Positions 22,051-35,524 of a stretch of 64,000 nt of DNA are shown here, piece by piece. The notes beneath the pieces were generated by a model, which saw nothing but the letters and a program-made list of their open reading frames with translations, did not search any database and had not been told where the DNA came from. This DNA is from Pontederia crassipes. Taxonomy: Eukaryota; Streptophyta; Magnoliopsida; Commelinales; Pontederiaceae. How positions within the stretch are numbered: the first letter of the stretch is position 1; the number at the start of each line of letters is the position of its first letter. Location: contig CM060183.1 of the NCBI GenBank assembly GCA_030549335.1, positions 25,370,552-25,434,551 of the forward strand, in the 5' to 3' direction. A program made the translations under genes and the position numbers.

Positions 22051-24704
22051 CTTTCTCCCTCACACCGCTAGAGACTCGATAGCATGTAATACTAATCACA
22101 TAGAACCATTTGATTTGCAACTTTTGGTTTTGGACTTTCGAACAGTTCCACAACTATTCTACTAGAAAGAAGTGGAAATTTGCAGATGGAGTAGGAATCA
22201 CCCTGACAACTACTCCATTGCTATGGATGCCCAGGGCCGAGAAGAACCTGATCCTTTTAGCTAAACAAATGGCAATGAGGCTCCGCAAAGAGTATGCTGG
22301 ATCTCTACAAGCATAAAGAGCACAATATAGGGATCTGTGTTCATGAGAAGGGCCATCCCATGCTACTAGCTTTTCTTTCCTTCCCCACCTCCTGCTTTTT
22401 CTCAGGTCTTTAAACCCTGCTAAAGCTCTTGGTTAAGAAGGGCAGCAGGTCAAGATGGAACCACAGTCAAAACGTTGCCTTGGCCAGCAGCAGTAACCAC
22501 CAAAGGAGGCCTACAAGCAATGGGAATTAATTGGAGGAGTTTGCCATTGGGCGAGCGGAGCTTTCCTTCTCTACACCTTGTGCTAGCTATCAGGCTGGAT
22601 GATGGTCAGATAGCCAAAATAAGGCTGCTCTCTTTACAGTCTCATATGCCCATGAGATAGATTGACAGGGAGGACAACTGTCCAACCGGTCACTTCGTAA
22701 CAGTACTATCCTGTACTGCGCTGCAGTGCAATCCAAAGGATCCTGATCAAAATCTGTTGATCTTAAATGGTTTGTCTAATTCTTGTTGTTTCATACATCA
22801 AAATCACAACAGGAAAAATGCAGACAGATATATGGCATATGTATAGAGCGTGTGGAAAAGAGTGCATTAGCTATAACTGATCTCAATGTTGCATGAAGAA
22901 CCATTATACATAGAAAAGTCGCATAGCATGGGAGTGGTAAGGAAAACTGGTTTTGCCAAAAATGTACATCTGCATACGAATATCTTATTCTCTTTTTAGT
23001 TAATAAATATAGTGAAGAATTGCAGGTTGCTTCCAGAAAAGAAAGTTGAGATATGTGTCGCTGAAAAGCTTAATTAGTGTATTACACAAGGCTTCTGATA
23101 AGAACAGGCTGAAAGATAAATTTGGGATACCTCAAGTAAATTATCGCGTGTGTAGCCACTCTTTCTAGTTGATTAATTATGGAAAGTATTGCATGCAGAC
23201 AGAATTATCTTGTACTTTTCCTCAAAGTAATGAGTTTTCAGTTTCTCCTGAGATTATATGGGGTCCAATAAAGCTTCCGAAAGGGCTTCTTAACCATTAT
23301 TTAGTGAACCTGATGCTTCTCTTCTAAATATAGGAACTTTGGGCCCAAAACACGGCTCGTTTTATTTAATGATTTTCACATGAACTGGGTAGCTTTAAGA
23401 ACTGTTATGTATGTGGTAACATTAATCATCATTTTGTTGTCCACCAGTTCTAATAGGAGAACCTAGCAGAAATCTTCGAAGCCCAGGCCCACAGCCACCT
23501 TTTAATAGTGCTTTGGAGTTGGGAGCAAGGTGCTTAAGTTAATTCTTCCTCTTATTTTATTCTTGCTAGGGCCCTAAACTAATCATAACAGCCTAACACT
23601 GGCCCTTTGCTGTGCTTCTATTCAGGCTTCTTGTGACGCATGCAGATCTGCATGGTCGCCACGGAGACATATTTTATTGTGTGAGATTGCTTTGATATAT
23701 GCCAATAAAGTTGATATGAGCCATGGGGGGAGCTGGAAATGAGATGTTACGGGACAAGGGGAAGAGGGGGCTCCAGGGTACAAAATTCCACAGTCATGCA
23801 AGTCTCTCTTTTCTGATTACTGCAATGATGAGTGCATCCACCAGCGACATCCCATTCCAACGCTTTTGCTCGGAATGATGCCCTACTGCTGTGGAGGCAA
23901 TGCCTTCGTCACCCGATGCCCCCTTCCATCCTCCAATTCACCCGACATACACAAATGCTGAAGCTGATTGGTGTCATACCGTTTCTTTCATTTGCCTCCT
24001 CGGATCCGATTTCTCATGATATCTTGTTTGGCAGCAGCATTTTAGATAAAAGATAAAAAGAAACAGCCATATATGCTATAAAACTGCAGGATGATATCAT
24101 GATAAGGCTTGATGTTTGTGATGGTAAAAAGAGAAGCTGGGGAAAATGGCTGTGGGGATGAGTTGAAAATCGGTGAAAAATCATGCTGTTCATCATGGTG
24201 AACCCTGGGAGCAGAGAGCTGGAGGACCACAGATGCAGCAACAGTAGTGCAAGGATGGGGTTGCATGGCCTGTAGCCATACACGTACACCAACCATTTGA
24301 AAGTAAATAGTAAAAATAAAGAGACAGAGATACGTACTCCAATTACACAAGATACATAAGCTTCTAGGTTTGCTTCTACAGTTGGACCACAGGTTCCTTC
24401 ATTTGTATACAAAAAACGAGCATTATATTCATCTCCTTTGTATATATCGTCGAAACAAACCAGACAGTTCTCAGCTTAATTGGGAAAATGAATTATCTCA
24501 CGTTTGAAAGCACCATTCTTGTAGTTAATTGAAATTATAAATGGAGCGTGCAGTGCAAGTTTCAGATCCAGTGCAAGAAAAAAAAAAGTTTTGTTATTGG
24601 AGATATAGAAAAAGAATACAAATCTCACTTTACTAATGAGAAAGTCATAGGACTTTAACATCAAAATAACATGACATTTGTATCGAGATGTATATATTAC
24701 GAGC
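22051..24704. other. Upstream region of the ANT gene
   Basis: There is no convincing gene on either strand. The first few hundred bases must hold the 5' UTR and core promoter of the minus-strand ANT gene; a weak TATA-like word (CTATATTG on the minus strand near 22330) is the only candidate seen. The sequence composition is that of ordinary single-copy DNA, not of the elements seen elsewhere in the window. Confidence 0.4.
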
Positions 24705-25558
24705 CATGGTTATTAAAATCTAACCGGAACAGACTGTTATAAAAAATGAAATTGTAAAAACCGGTTCAACCGATAAAAACCGGTTCAACCAATAAACCGA
24801 AAAAACCGGTTCAACATTTAAAGTGAAAAAAATAGGAAATAAAAAGTTAGAGAGGAAGGTAAAATGAGAAAGTATTTGAATTAGACTTGGTAAAAATTAA
24901 AAAGAAAATAAATGTGAGAAAATCAAAATGGGAGAGGAATTAATGGAAATAAAAAAGGAAAGTATTAAAATGAAAATAGAGAAGAAAATAAAAGAAAGTA
25001 AGTGTGATGTATGAAAAAATTAAATTAAATTAATTTATTATCATCACAAAATAGTATCAAAGAATAAAATAAAAGAATTAATATAGTATATCAATAATAA
25101 TAATTAAAATTTTTTATGAATATTAAAATTTCTAATATCTTTTTATTATAAAAAAAAGTAAATAAATATGGGAATTAATGGGGACAGAGAAATTAATTGA
25201 AATAAAAAATAGAAATATTAAAATGAAAGTAAAGAAATAAAATAAACATGAGAGTGATATATGTCAAAATTAATTAATATATTATCACCTTAAAATAGTA
25301 TTGAAGAATAAAATAAAAGAATTAATATACTATATTAATAAAAAAAATCAAACTCTTTTATGAATATTAATATTAATTAAATATTTATTTATTATATTTT
25401 ATTATGAATTATAAGCATTATGTAATATTTATTATATATATAATTAATTTAAAATATTAATTTAATAAAATCCGATTGAACTCGGTTGAATCCGATCGGT
25501 CCAACCACGACCCAGTTAATCGTCCGATCGGATGGCCGGTTCGGTTTTAATAACATTG
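24705..25558. mobile_element. hAT-like non-autonomous element (854 bp)
   Basis: The ends CATGGTTATTAAAA and, from the right, CAATGTTATTAAAA are inverted copies, followed inward by repeated AACCGG/CCGGTT words (AAAAACCGGTTCAACC on the left, GGTTCGGTTTTAAT on the right). The flanks are TTACGAGC (24697-24704) and TTACGAAC (25559-25566), an 8-bp duplication with one mismatch, the size expected for hAT elements. The centre is AT-rich and non-coding. Confidence 0.65.
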
Positions 25559-25566
25559 TTACGAAC

Positions 25567-28500
25567 TACTTCCGTAAGAAACAGATATACGAACCAATCA
25601 TTAGTAGCACTCCAATCAAAGATGACTAATGGTAAGGAAAAATCAAGTGTGCCGGAAGATGAATCAAGATAAAAGGATCTTTAGTTGCATGCTTCCAAAG
25701 GTAGGATCATAAAGCTGTACATAAAATTGACGTTAGAAAACTGAAACGACATACTATTAAACACTTTCTTTAACTCTAAGTGAAATTATTTGTGACTGTA
25801 CATTTCTAGAATTTTAGGTGTCTTGTACTTGTGCATATGTAGATGGTGTAAAAAGAATTGACTGGAGGGTAACATATGGTTAAAACTGATGCAATGCACA
25901 CGGTAAAATAATAACAGCAAGAAAGAACGATGAGGACAATTGGACAAAGGGTTTTGAACTTTGATGGAAGCACAGAAGAATCAGTCAATACAACTATATC
26001 GGATGAGGAAACCGCATTAATCAGTAACATATGTATATATATACGGGTTATTATACCCGATACGATAGGGTTCTATATACACCTCCATCCGTGTATTCAC
26101 CTGTACCCATCTTTCTGCACTCTTCATCAGCTTTTTTTGTTTATTTAGATTTTTCTTTCCACCACTCATCCTAGCAAAAGGCCTTATGCTCCATCCAAAG
26201 TTTAATGTTCTGCTTTGCCAAAGCTGTTGCTGGCATGGTGCCTCATCTTTTTTCACTGTTCCTGTGCATGCGCTAACTTAATCATTCTGATGCAGTCTTT
26301 AGCTTTTTTGTTGTGTGCAAAAACATTGTCTTCATCTTTTTGACATGCCTCTGGCCGAATACAAGGGGCCAGGCCTGACCTTTCCTCTTCCTTGAATGGA
26401 AGGTGTGGGCCTGCCTACGTCAAGGCCCAGACAAAGCTGAGAACATAACCTTAAAGAAAAAGATCATCCACACTTGAAGCAGCATATAGTTATTAGAGAA
26501 AGGCAGAAAGGAAACACCACTAAATTCTGGCACACTTGAAAAGCTTATAAAGACAAGGCTGAGAGGAGGCAGAGGGAGAAAAAAAATTACGAAGGAAAAG
26601 GTTCATGGGAATTTCAGGCTCCCCCTTGCCATGAAGTGATAAAGTAGAATTTAGTACCAAGATAATATTTGGGCACTTATGACATTTAGGGCCACAGTGC
26701 AAGACAAATGACTTGACAAGTCATGGCCATCAAAGGGCCATCTTCTGACAATATATATTTTAGCTTTGAAACGGCCAAAAAATGGACGCATCAAGGATCT
26801 CAGCTACAGTCCTATACACAAATCAATCGTTCTATTCAATACTCTGAAGAGCAGAAAACACACTTCATTATAATGCCCTCTTGAATTCAAAAAGTTGAAT
26901 TTGAATGGATAATGTGAATTAAACCTTTGATCAGATATGCTTTTGCTCTTTCCTTTGGGGCCTCTTTCATGAACTGCTGCCACAGCTAATTAAGTTTGAG
27001 GCTTGTCATTTCACCTAGGCAACACAAAATCCGAACAAAATCCAAGCAAGATCCCGTGCAACAGTTTTCAGGTAGCCTAACGGTGGAGGAAAGCAGGAGG
27101 TCTACTTCAATCGACGACCAAGGGATTAATTGAGAGGGACAACTGCAGCTACAAGAGAACATAAGTCAATAGCCATGAGAGAGATGGAGGGAGTATATGC
27201 AATCTCACATAGTCACATGACATTCTGCTGCGTTTCATCAAGACGCCTCCAACTTCTAATTAAAGTCCTCATTAAAGGCCTCTTACTTCCTTTCTGCACC
27301 ACTCCTGCCAAACCCAAGTTTCATGTGCTTCTCTCTCATGTATGAAGATATGAGAGGTCAACATCTAAGAGCAAGCGTCCCACGTCCTAATCGCACCATA
27401 GAAGCACATCTTCCATCCGACTTGCCTCGGAAAAAAGTTATTGTGGTCACGTCATATTGTCATCTACTTGGCTCATTCTCTTGTTTAGGGCTTCGCTTTT
27501 GGTTTATAGGATTGTGACGGGAAAGAGGAGACAACCTAACTATAGCGGAAAGTGGATGGACAGGAATGTGGAAAAAGATTAACACAAATCACACGAATCA
27601 ACCATGTCTGAGGAAGGGGGTATTATCTATTATGATCTCAGCAGGACGTGGGGCTGTTTCTGCAAGTCCTTCCAGACCAGTCCACGCTATGTAGGGTCTC
27701 TTTCAAAGTTAAAATAGCATGCCTCCACATTCCACATCTGTTTTGAGCGATTAAAGAAGCCTGGGATGAGGACAGACTACAGAGCCTTAATGAATGCATA
27801 GGTTGTCTTTAGGGACACCATAGCTAAGGCTGTAAAAGAAACTTATTTTGCTTTCTTTCTTTGTTTTTTACCTGTTTCCTTTTGTCACGCACATTTGAAC
27901 AAAATCTATCATATTGGATTAAAAGATCGACGGGTGTTGTATTTGATGCATCACAAGATTCGAGTTTGCTGTGTTCTTCACTTCAGGAGCTTCTTGTTGG
28001 TATCTAACACTATCTTACTTAACTATGATATATAATTCTTTGAAATGCTTTGTCTCAGGACCACACATAGAATTGCTTGACGGATCGAGAGCCACCATTA
28101 TGGCAGAATTGTGTATAGTCACTTCTAGACTGGCATGGAATATATGTGAAGTAAATGACACAACAGAAAACCCTTGATAAATGTCCATGAAACCATACAG
28201 ACCAAAAGGAAAAAATGACCTGAGTGTCACTTCCTTGTGTTCTACTGGAGGATTTTTCTTGGCACCATCCTTCTGTATGATGCAATACCACTGGGTCCTA
28301 AGACCTACTCTAATGAAAGATGGAATAATAAGGAACATCCAATAAAGAAGATGCCATTGCATGACTAGATGGAACTGATCGGACGTCAAGCAGGAACTTT
28401 TTTTTTAGCCGGAGTACTCCTCCCACCAACAAGAAAAAACACTTATGAAATCCAACTTAGGTATGCTTCTATCGTTGCATCATGTAATAAGAATGTTTTC

Positions 28501-30592
28501 CCAGTGGTTAACATTGGTCCTCTTGCATCTAATAATTGTGTTAAATTGTTTTACGACCACAGACACTGAGACACAGGTAAAAAGCGCACAAACACGAAGG
28601 AAATTGTGAAATCAGAGGTAATTAAACATAAGGAAAACCACCATACGGATACGGGTAGACGACGTTAACTTTGCGAAAATGACAATAATGGTGGCATCAT
28701 CACTGTGCTAAATTCCTCTCTCTCCCAATGATAACAAAATGGATCATTGCTACTGACGAGGTTTCTAATCAAAGAGTTTGCATGTAGAAGACGGATGAAT
28801 ATTATGATCGTATGCATGCATGGGAAAATGCAGCAACTCAAGGCACCGTCCTACTCGAGGCTAATCTACTACAACTTTATCGTGAGAGGTCTTTTCAGCC
28901 AATCTTTCAAAGGAACAAGATAACGGGGTAGGTATCTGGTGCCTTGGGTTCCCTATTGTGCCTACATGGCTCATAATGGTTGCTGTTGTCGCCCAGCTAG
29001 TTGACTTGACAAATGACTTCGCACTTAGTTGGTACAAATATTAAGACCAACATTATGAATCAAAAATCGCACTCTCTCTTATCCCAAATGCACTAACAGA
29101 TCTATCACGTGTGTATGTATTTCAAGTCGCAAGCTCTCGATCGAGCTACGTAGTGCATGCATGCGAGGAGCGTACGTGCCTATTAAGATCTCATACTGAT
29201 ACTTTTCTTTTTGTAGGGGGCTCTGTAGGCATTTTGATTCGGCCTTGGCTGAAGCATGAGCGCTACTATAAGAAATTATTTATCATCGTCAGAAGAAAAT
29301 ATCACAAGTTATTATTTAAACGGACTTTGAATTATTGTGTCGTATCATTAATAGCTCTGCTCGTTGCCCTTGATCCTTGTGCGGAATCGTTATCGACGTC
29401 ATTGCCTTCTTGGAGCGCTTACAGCCCTATAAAATTGTACATTGTCGACGACATGCAAACATTGCTATTGACCACTTGACATTTTTTTGTTATAACAAAT
29501 TCGGATGTATACTTTTGAAAGCAAATTTCACCTGATCTTCTGCAGTTTTTGTCATCTCACTCCACTCGAGTCAATTAATATATATGCACCTTTTTAGAAA
29601 AAGCAAAAAAAAAAAAAAAACGTTACATGCATCTTGGCACAGTTGACGTGAAATGTTTTTTTTTCTCTTATCGATAAATACATTTTTTTCTTTTGTATGA
29701 AGTCGAAGTTCCAAGATATTCGCGGGTGTTCTACTTCCTGACGAGAGTACTTCTCTCCATTCACGAGCTTAGACTAAGTGGTTATTTTTATGGTGTAGGA
29801 CATTTTTGTGAAACGTTATTCTAAACAAATCAATCTTGCGAAAAATCAATTTAAGTCTTAAACAAATCGAATCAATACTATAAATCAACTTTTTAGGAAG
29901 CTGAGCCTTGAGCAATCAAAAGAACCTAATATCTTTGTGTAGTCAGTCATAATAGTCCAAAACATGACAAAGTCAGTGTTAGTACACTTGTAAAAAAAAA
30001 TCAACTATCAAATAAAATTAGTCATATCTTGCAAGAGTCAATTGTCTTCCGGCAGGAAAACAAGGCGCGCATTTGCAGAAATTAGTGTTCCTAGGGTGAG
30101 CCTAGTGTGTCGTGAGTGTTCTCTTGCAATATCGTTTATTGGAACTTGGAACTAAGACTCAGAAACTATAAAAATAAATATATACATTAAAATAATCATA
30201 TAACAAATTTTTTATGTATTATAAATTAATATGGCATATAATCAATTACAAGTTTTAAAAAATAAAAATGAAAATAAACAAGAGTATTTTCTAAATAATT
30301 TTTATTATATGTGCACTGTAAATATATAATCGCTAAGTAATAATATAATAACTATTTAAAATTTTTAGTTAATTATTTACTTTATTTTTTTAATTATTAA
30401 GATAATTTGTAAAAAAGAAGATAGGAGCAACCAACTAAAAAAAGATGTATGCCCTTGTACAAAAAGGAGATAAGAGATAGGAGTAGCAAAATTGTGAATT
30501 TTCGAGGGAATATTTTCGACGATTAGATCATTTTCAATTTCAGAAGAATTTTGCGACAGATAAGAGATGGCAATATTTTTCATGGTCAAAAG
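25567..30592. other. Intergenic DNA without recognised genes
   Basis: Short ORFs on both strands (longest 124 codons at 28015-28389, minus, and 122 codons at 29111-29479, plus) show no domain, codon bias or splice context I can support. A CACTA-like word CTACTATAAGAAATT occurs at 29263-29277 but no partner was found. The last kilobase is very AT-rich. Confidence 0.4.
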
Positions 30593-31480
30593 TAAGAGTG
30601 GCACCCGACCCTATCTGGGGGCGGGGGATGCCCCGACCCCATCGATCGGTCTCCGCCCCCGACCCTACCCTAAATTCCCAGCCCGAAGAGAATTTTATTC
30701 CACCTCCCATCTCCGCAGGCCTCGAACCCATAGGGATCCCAATTCCTCTTTTTTATTAAAAAATATAAAATATTTAATATTTATAATATATTTAATATAA
30801 AAAATATTTCAACATTTAAAAAAATAATGTCTAAAAAAAATAAAAAAGGTGAGGGCAGCGCCCTCACCTCTCTCATCTCATAGAGGGGGAGGGTGTGGAT
30901 GCCCTCTATCCACGAAGCTTTTTGCGCACAGAGAGGGCAAGCTACCCCCTCAGTGCACTAGAGGGAGAGAAAGGCGAGAGAGGGAGGGAGGGCTAGCCCT
31001 CCCTCACCTTCACAAAGGGGGTGGCGGTCATCGCAGCGCCGCCCCTCCCATATGCATGCGGCCGGTTGGCCGTCGCGACGGCAGCCTTCCCAGCATGTCG
31101 GTCGTCGGAGTTGTCTTGGAAGAATTTTGGAGAGAGAGAGAGAGAAAGAGATGAGGAAGAAAAGGAGATGGTTAGGGATCTTGGAGAAAGAGAGAGAGGA
31201 TGAGGAGAAAAAGGGGTTAGATGAATTTATGGTTTTGGTTTATTGTGATATTTATATAAAAAATTAGATGGTTGAGATTTAGTAACTTTAATTTTTAATA
31301 AATTATATATAAAAAATTTTGGGGCGAGGATCCAGGGCCCTGCGGGGTGGGGGCAACAACCCCTGCTCAGATCCCCGAGAGAAGGCTCGGGGGCATTATG
31401 TCCCCCATCCCCTCCTCCACGGGGAAAAATTCGTCGGGGCCCTACGGGACCCGCAGGGGTGGGGAATATTGTCTTCCCTA
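30593..31480. mobile_element. hAT-like element with GC-rich inverted ends (888 bp)
   Basis: The left end TAAGAGTGGCA and right end (read inward) TAGGGAAGACA resemble hAT termini. Both are followed by G/C-rich inverted sequence (CCGACCC, GGGGGCGGGG, GGGGCCCTACGGGACCC). The flanks are GTCAAAAG (30585-30592) and GTCAAAAT (31481-31488), 7 of 8. The interior 30840-31200 is GC- and GA-rich with no identifiable gene. Confidence 0.55.
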
Positions 31481-31488
31481 GTCAAAAT

Positions 31489-32400
31489 CATCATAAGTTC
31501 CGATGGAACATCCATCAGAACTTTCGACAGCCCAAGCCGTCGATTCCGTTGGAAGTGCCAATGACTTAATATATTATATTACAAAACATAGGCAATCATT
31601 ACGTCAGTATATTTTATTATAAATTTCCGACGTCTCAAGCCGTTGAAAGTTCCAACGGATAAACATCCGTCAAAAGTTTCGACTATGTGGACCGTCGGTA
31701 TTCAAAATTATATTATGAAATATAGGCGAGTTACGTTAATATATTGTATTGTAAAGTTTTCGATGACCCAAGCTATCAGAACTTTCGACGGGTAGACATC
31801 CGTTAGAAGTTTCGAGAGTGTGGGCCGTCGGTATTCAAAATTATATTATGAAATATAGACAATCGTTCCATTAATGGTAACATATAAGTTGATGTTTGCA
31901 CATGTGATGGTTGTACATGTTCTAATGGCTCAAGCCATCGGAAATCAAATTTATAAAACTCGACCTCCAGCCCACCCCCCGCGTCTCTCGTTTCTTCCGC
32001 GTGACATTTTCTTCCTCAATTGCAATCGGATCTGGCCGCAAATATTGTTGATAGTTGTTAACACATTAATCTTTGTAGTAAATAATTATTAACATGATAA
32101 TAATGTTAGGATAATTTTATTGTTAGAATAATGTTACCTGTGTTAGAATAAATTTTGACTTTAGGTAGTAATTGTACAAATTATGTTTCCTTCGAATCAT
32201 CGTTGATGAATGTACAATAGAAATAATCTCAGTCGTATATGATTGACACAAGAATTCTATACATCTATAGCATGTCATTCAATACAATTTCAATGGGAAA
32301 AAACTATTAGGTGTTCTTGTCTAAAATTTTATAGCATAAAATTGCAAACTTTAGAAATAGTAAAAGTTCATTTATATAGAAAATGATTTTAAACCAAATT
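31489..32400. repeat. Subterminal repeats of a decayed CACTA element
   Basis: Between 31490 and 31960 the words CGTCGGTATTCAAAATTATATTATG, AAGTTTCGA, CATCCGT and CAAGCCGTCG recur in direct and inverted copies, like CACTA subterminal arrays. They lie upstream, on the coding-strand side, of the TNP2 relic. The terminal CACTA sequence itself was not found. Similar CGACGA words left of 30593 suggest the hAT above landed within this array. Confidence 0.45.
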
Positions 32401-32579
32401 ATTGGTAATGTAGTGATCTTGGGGAGGAAAAATCATCATCATGTGTGGTAAATGAATAATTTCATTATGGAAATTGAAAAGAAGATTTTATTTTCATATA
32501 TCAAAATTTGGTTTACGATGCTCCTACAACTTAATATGTATCAGATTTCAACAAGAGCACGAGGAGGAGTCACAACATC

Positions 32580-34745
32580 CTGGAGCATATGAATTTTTTG
32601 ACTTATTAAACGCCTCGAGTCAACTATTATGACCCAGTGTAAAAGTCATTCAAAATTATCATTAGAATGCTCAATTTGAAAGCCAATCATAATATTTCAT
32701 ATGCATCTTTCAATGCATTTATGGAGACACTAAAAGAGGTTATACCATTCGGGGCTCGAATTCCTGAAAATTATTATAGGGCCAAAAGACTACTTTCTAA
32801 AGTTGGACTTGATTCAACAAAAATATATTATTGTCGAAATGGTTGTATGTTATTTTATGGTGATGATATCAGCCTTAACGAATGCAAATTTTGTGAAGCT
32901 GAGCGATATAAATCAACTAATAAAAGTGAAGTTTTATTGAAGAGAATGCATTACTTGCCTCTTGTTCCAAGACTTAAAATATTATACTCCTCTCTAGATC
33001 CGCGTCACAAATGGAATGGCATGCACAACATAAAATAACTGAAGGTGTCATGTTTGTGAAGCGTGGAAATATTTTGGTCGTATGCATTTAGAATTTACTT
33101 GTGATAAAAGAAATATAATGGTTGGGTTATGGGCATATGGTTTTACACCATATGGACAAACATCACACATGTTGGCTTGTCATAGTTATTGTTCACGGGT
33201 CGAGTTTGACCCGACCCGACCCGCCCGATTTTGATCGGGTCGGGTCGGGTCGGGTCAGCCCTCTTTGGAGGGATGGATACGACGGGTCGGGTTGGATCGG
33301 GTCGGGTGGTCGAGTAAGGGTTACCCGACCACCATTTTTTCTTTTTTTTCTTTTTTCTTACCTTTTCTATTATTAAATATAAAAAATATGACATAATATT
33401 TATTTTAAAAGCATAAAATATTTTTTAAAACATTTATATATTATTTTAGACATTTAAAATATTTTTATTTTAACATTTTTTTTAATTTTTTTTAGTACAA
33501 AATATAGGCTAAAAATTAAAAAAATAAAAAAATAAAAAAATAAAAAAAATCAGGTCATTTGGGTCAAATCGGGTCGGAAAATTTCGACCCATACCCGACC
33601 CGAACCGGGGTCGGGTTGAGGTCGGGTCAGGTCGGATCATCGGGTTCGCGGGTCGACTCGACCCGCTGAACACCCTTACATAGTTACACCCCTCCAGGAG
33701 TATGAATGTTCACCCCATACATGTTTTTGACGTGCATTATTCTCCATACAGTCCTAAGCAGAAGATATATTATATTTACAACATTTAATAGACGAGTTGA
33801 AAGAATCATGGAAAGATGTCATAACTTATGATGTCTCAACTAAGCAGAACTCTACCTTGAAGTTGAATTATTGTAGATAATCAATGACTTTCTTGCATAT
33901 GAAATGTTATTTGGTTGAATGACTACAGGTAAGTTAGCTTGTCCATATTGCATGGAAAAGTCAAGTGCTTTCACTTTGAAAAATGGATGTAAAAATTATT
34001 GATTTGATTGCCATAAGCAATTTCTTCCAGCATATCCACATTTTCGAAATAATAGAATGCCTTTTGAAAACAAAAAGTAGTGCATAACTTGCCTCCAGCC
34101 AAATTGCCGGGAGTTGAATTATTTGACATGGTAAGTTCTCTATGTAGGATTGTTGATAATCCAAGTGCTAGATACAATGGATACAATATTTCTCATAATT
34201 GGACGAAACAAAGTATCATTTGAATTTTACCATATTAGACAAATAACTTGATTCGTGAATGTCATACACATTGAGAAAAATGTATTTGAAAATGTATTTA
34301 ATACCGTTATGGACATTAAGGATAAGACAAATGATAATATTAATATGAGATTATATTTGAAGGAGTATTATTGACAATCGGATATGCACCTTATTAATTT
34401 GCCTAGCGATAAATATATAAACTGAAAGAAAATTATACCCTCACAAAGGATGAGAATACACAAGTCTTAATGGGTCCAAGATCTTAGAATGCCATATGGT
34501 TATGCTTCAAATTCTGAAAGATGTGTGGATATGAACAATTTGTGTTTGTTTAGCATGGAGAGTCATAATTGTCATGTTTTCATTGAGACTTTACTTCCTA
34601 TTTCATTTACATCATTGCTAGAAGAGATATAGAAGCCGTTTATGGAGTTGAGACAATTTTTTAGGAATTTATGTTCGACAATACTAACTATGGAAACATG
34701 AGCTAATTGGAACATAATAGTTTGGTCATTTTGGGTAAGTTAGAA
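32580..34745 (+). pseudogene. CACTA TNP2 transposase relic
   Basis: A frame at 32600-32660 reads FFDLLNASSQ. The ORF 32667-33038 reads MLNLKANHNISYASFNAF, FGARIPENYYRAKRLLSKVGL, IYYCRNGCMLFYGDD, CKFCEAERY. These are the hallmarks of the TNP2/Transposase_21 domain. After a frame break and an inserted hAT (33189-33678), the region 34540-34690 reads MESHNCHVFIETLLPISF and then WKPF-like/FFRNLCSTILT, the DUF4218-type end of CACTA TNP2 proteins. Stops and frameshifts are numerous and the N-terminal domain is missing. Confidence 0.7.
33189..33678. mobile_element. hAT-like element with GGGTC repeats (490 bp)
   Basis: The flanking 8-mer CATAGTTA is identical at 33181-33188 and 33679-33686. Inverted ends share GTTCA-CGGGTCGAGT, followed by runs of CGACCC/GGGTCGGGTC on both arms. 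The right end carries the fuller terminus TAAGGGTGTTCA read inward. The interior is A/T homopolymer-like. It is inserted in the TNP2 relic. Confidence 0.8.
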
Positions 34746-34867
34746 TATTTTTACCATGATTTTTTATTTCATGGAATACCTACCGATCCATCTATCCTAT
34801 GAAGCAAAGGTAAGTGGACCAGTTCAATATTGGTGGATGTACAAAAGAGATATCTCATTAGAATTAA

Positions 34868-35490
34868 AAGAACGGTAAAAAAAGTGCCGCCACCTGTGTG
34901 AACTCGTTGGAGCGCCCCACTCCCACCCCCCTTTTCTTCCTCACGCGTGGTGCCAACGAGGGAGAAAAGGGGGGCGTCAGCCCCCTGTGCAAACTCATGA
35001 GCGAGAGGTACAGGGTGGTTGGCGCCCCCTCTTTTCTTCTTCGTTGTCGACAAGGAATAAAAAGGGGGCCGTCCGTCCCTTTTTCTTCATCAGCGAGGAA
35101 GAAAAAGGGGGACCCCGGCCCCCCTTGCGAGCACGCCGACGTGCGAGCTTGCCGAGGGACCGACACACCACACCCCCCCCCCCCCTTTCTTGTTGGCGCA
35201 GCCGGCAAGGAAGAAAAGGGGGTGGAGGGGGGCGTCGAACCCCCTTTTTCTTCTTCGCAGTTGACGAGGAAGACCTTCTCTCACCCGTTGGCCCCCCTTT
35301 TTCTTCTTCGCACTAACGAGCTCTCACAGGAGCGTCGGCGCCCCCTTTTCTCCCTCGCAGTCGGCAAAGGAGAAGAGGGGGCGTTGGCCCCCAATATGCG
35401 ATGGGGTTGGCGCCCCATCCCCTCCTCTCCGACGCCAGAGGGAAGTGGGGATGGGGCACCGCCCTCCGTGCTCCCCTCTGACGAGAGGTG
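34868..35490. repeat. Array of GC-rich hairpin units
   Basis: The unit CCCCCTTTTTCTTCTTCGC, a short loop such as AGTTGACG, then AGGAAGAAAAAGGGGG recurs in both orientations about every 60-75 bp, at least six times. Each unit can fold on itself. The long ORFs here (up to 197 codons) are by-products of this low complexity. Its right flank matches MULE TIR sequence (35525-35665), so the array is probably the core of a related MULE. Confidence 0.6.
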
Positions 35491-35524
35491 ATAGCCTCTT
35501 TTTTATTTTTTATTATGTTTTTAT

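Noticed and set aside
28015-28389. 124-codon minus-strand ORF with an overlapping 78-codon frame
   Set aside because: No domain, no splice context, and amino-acid composition (many H, C, W, F) typical of chance frames.
29111-29479. 122-codon ORF and CACTA-like word CTACTATAAGAAATT at 29263-29277
   Set aside because: No domain in the ORF, and no matching opposite terminus or TSD for a CACTA element; the word alone is too short.
33220-33330. GGGTC-rich run considered as telomere or telomere-like satellite
   Set aside because: The unit is not the plant telomere repeat TTTAGGG, and the run is the inverted arm of an hAT-like element with its own TSD.
34898-35491. 197-codon open frame on the plus strand
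   Set aside because: It is generated by the GC-rich hairpin array; the composition is low complexity and overlapping frames on both strands are equally open.
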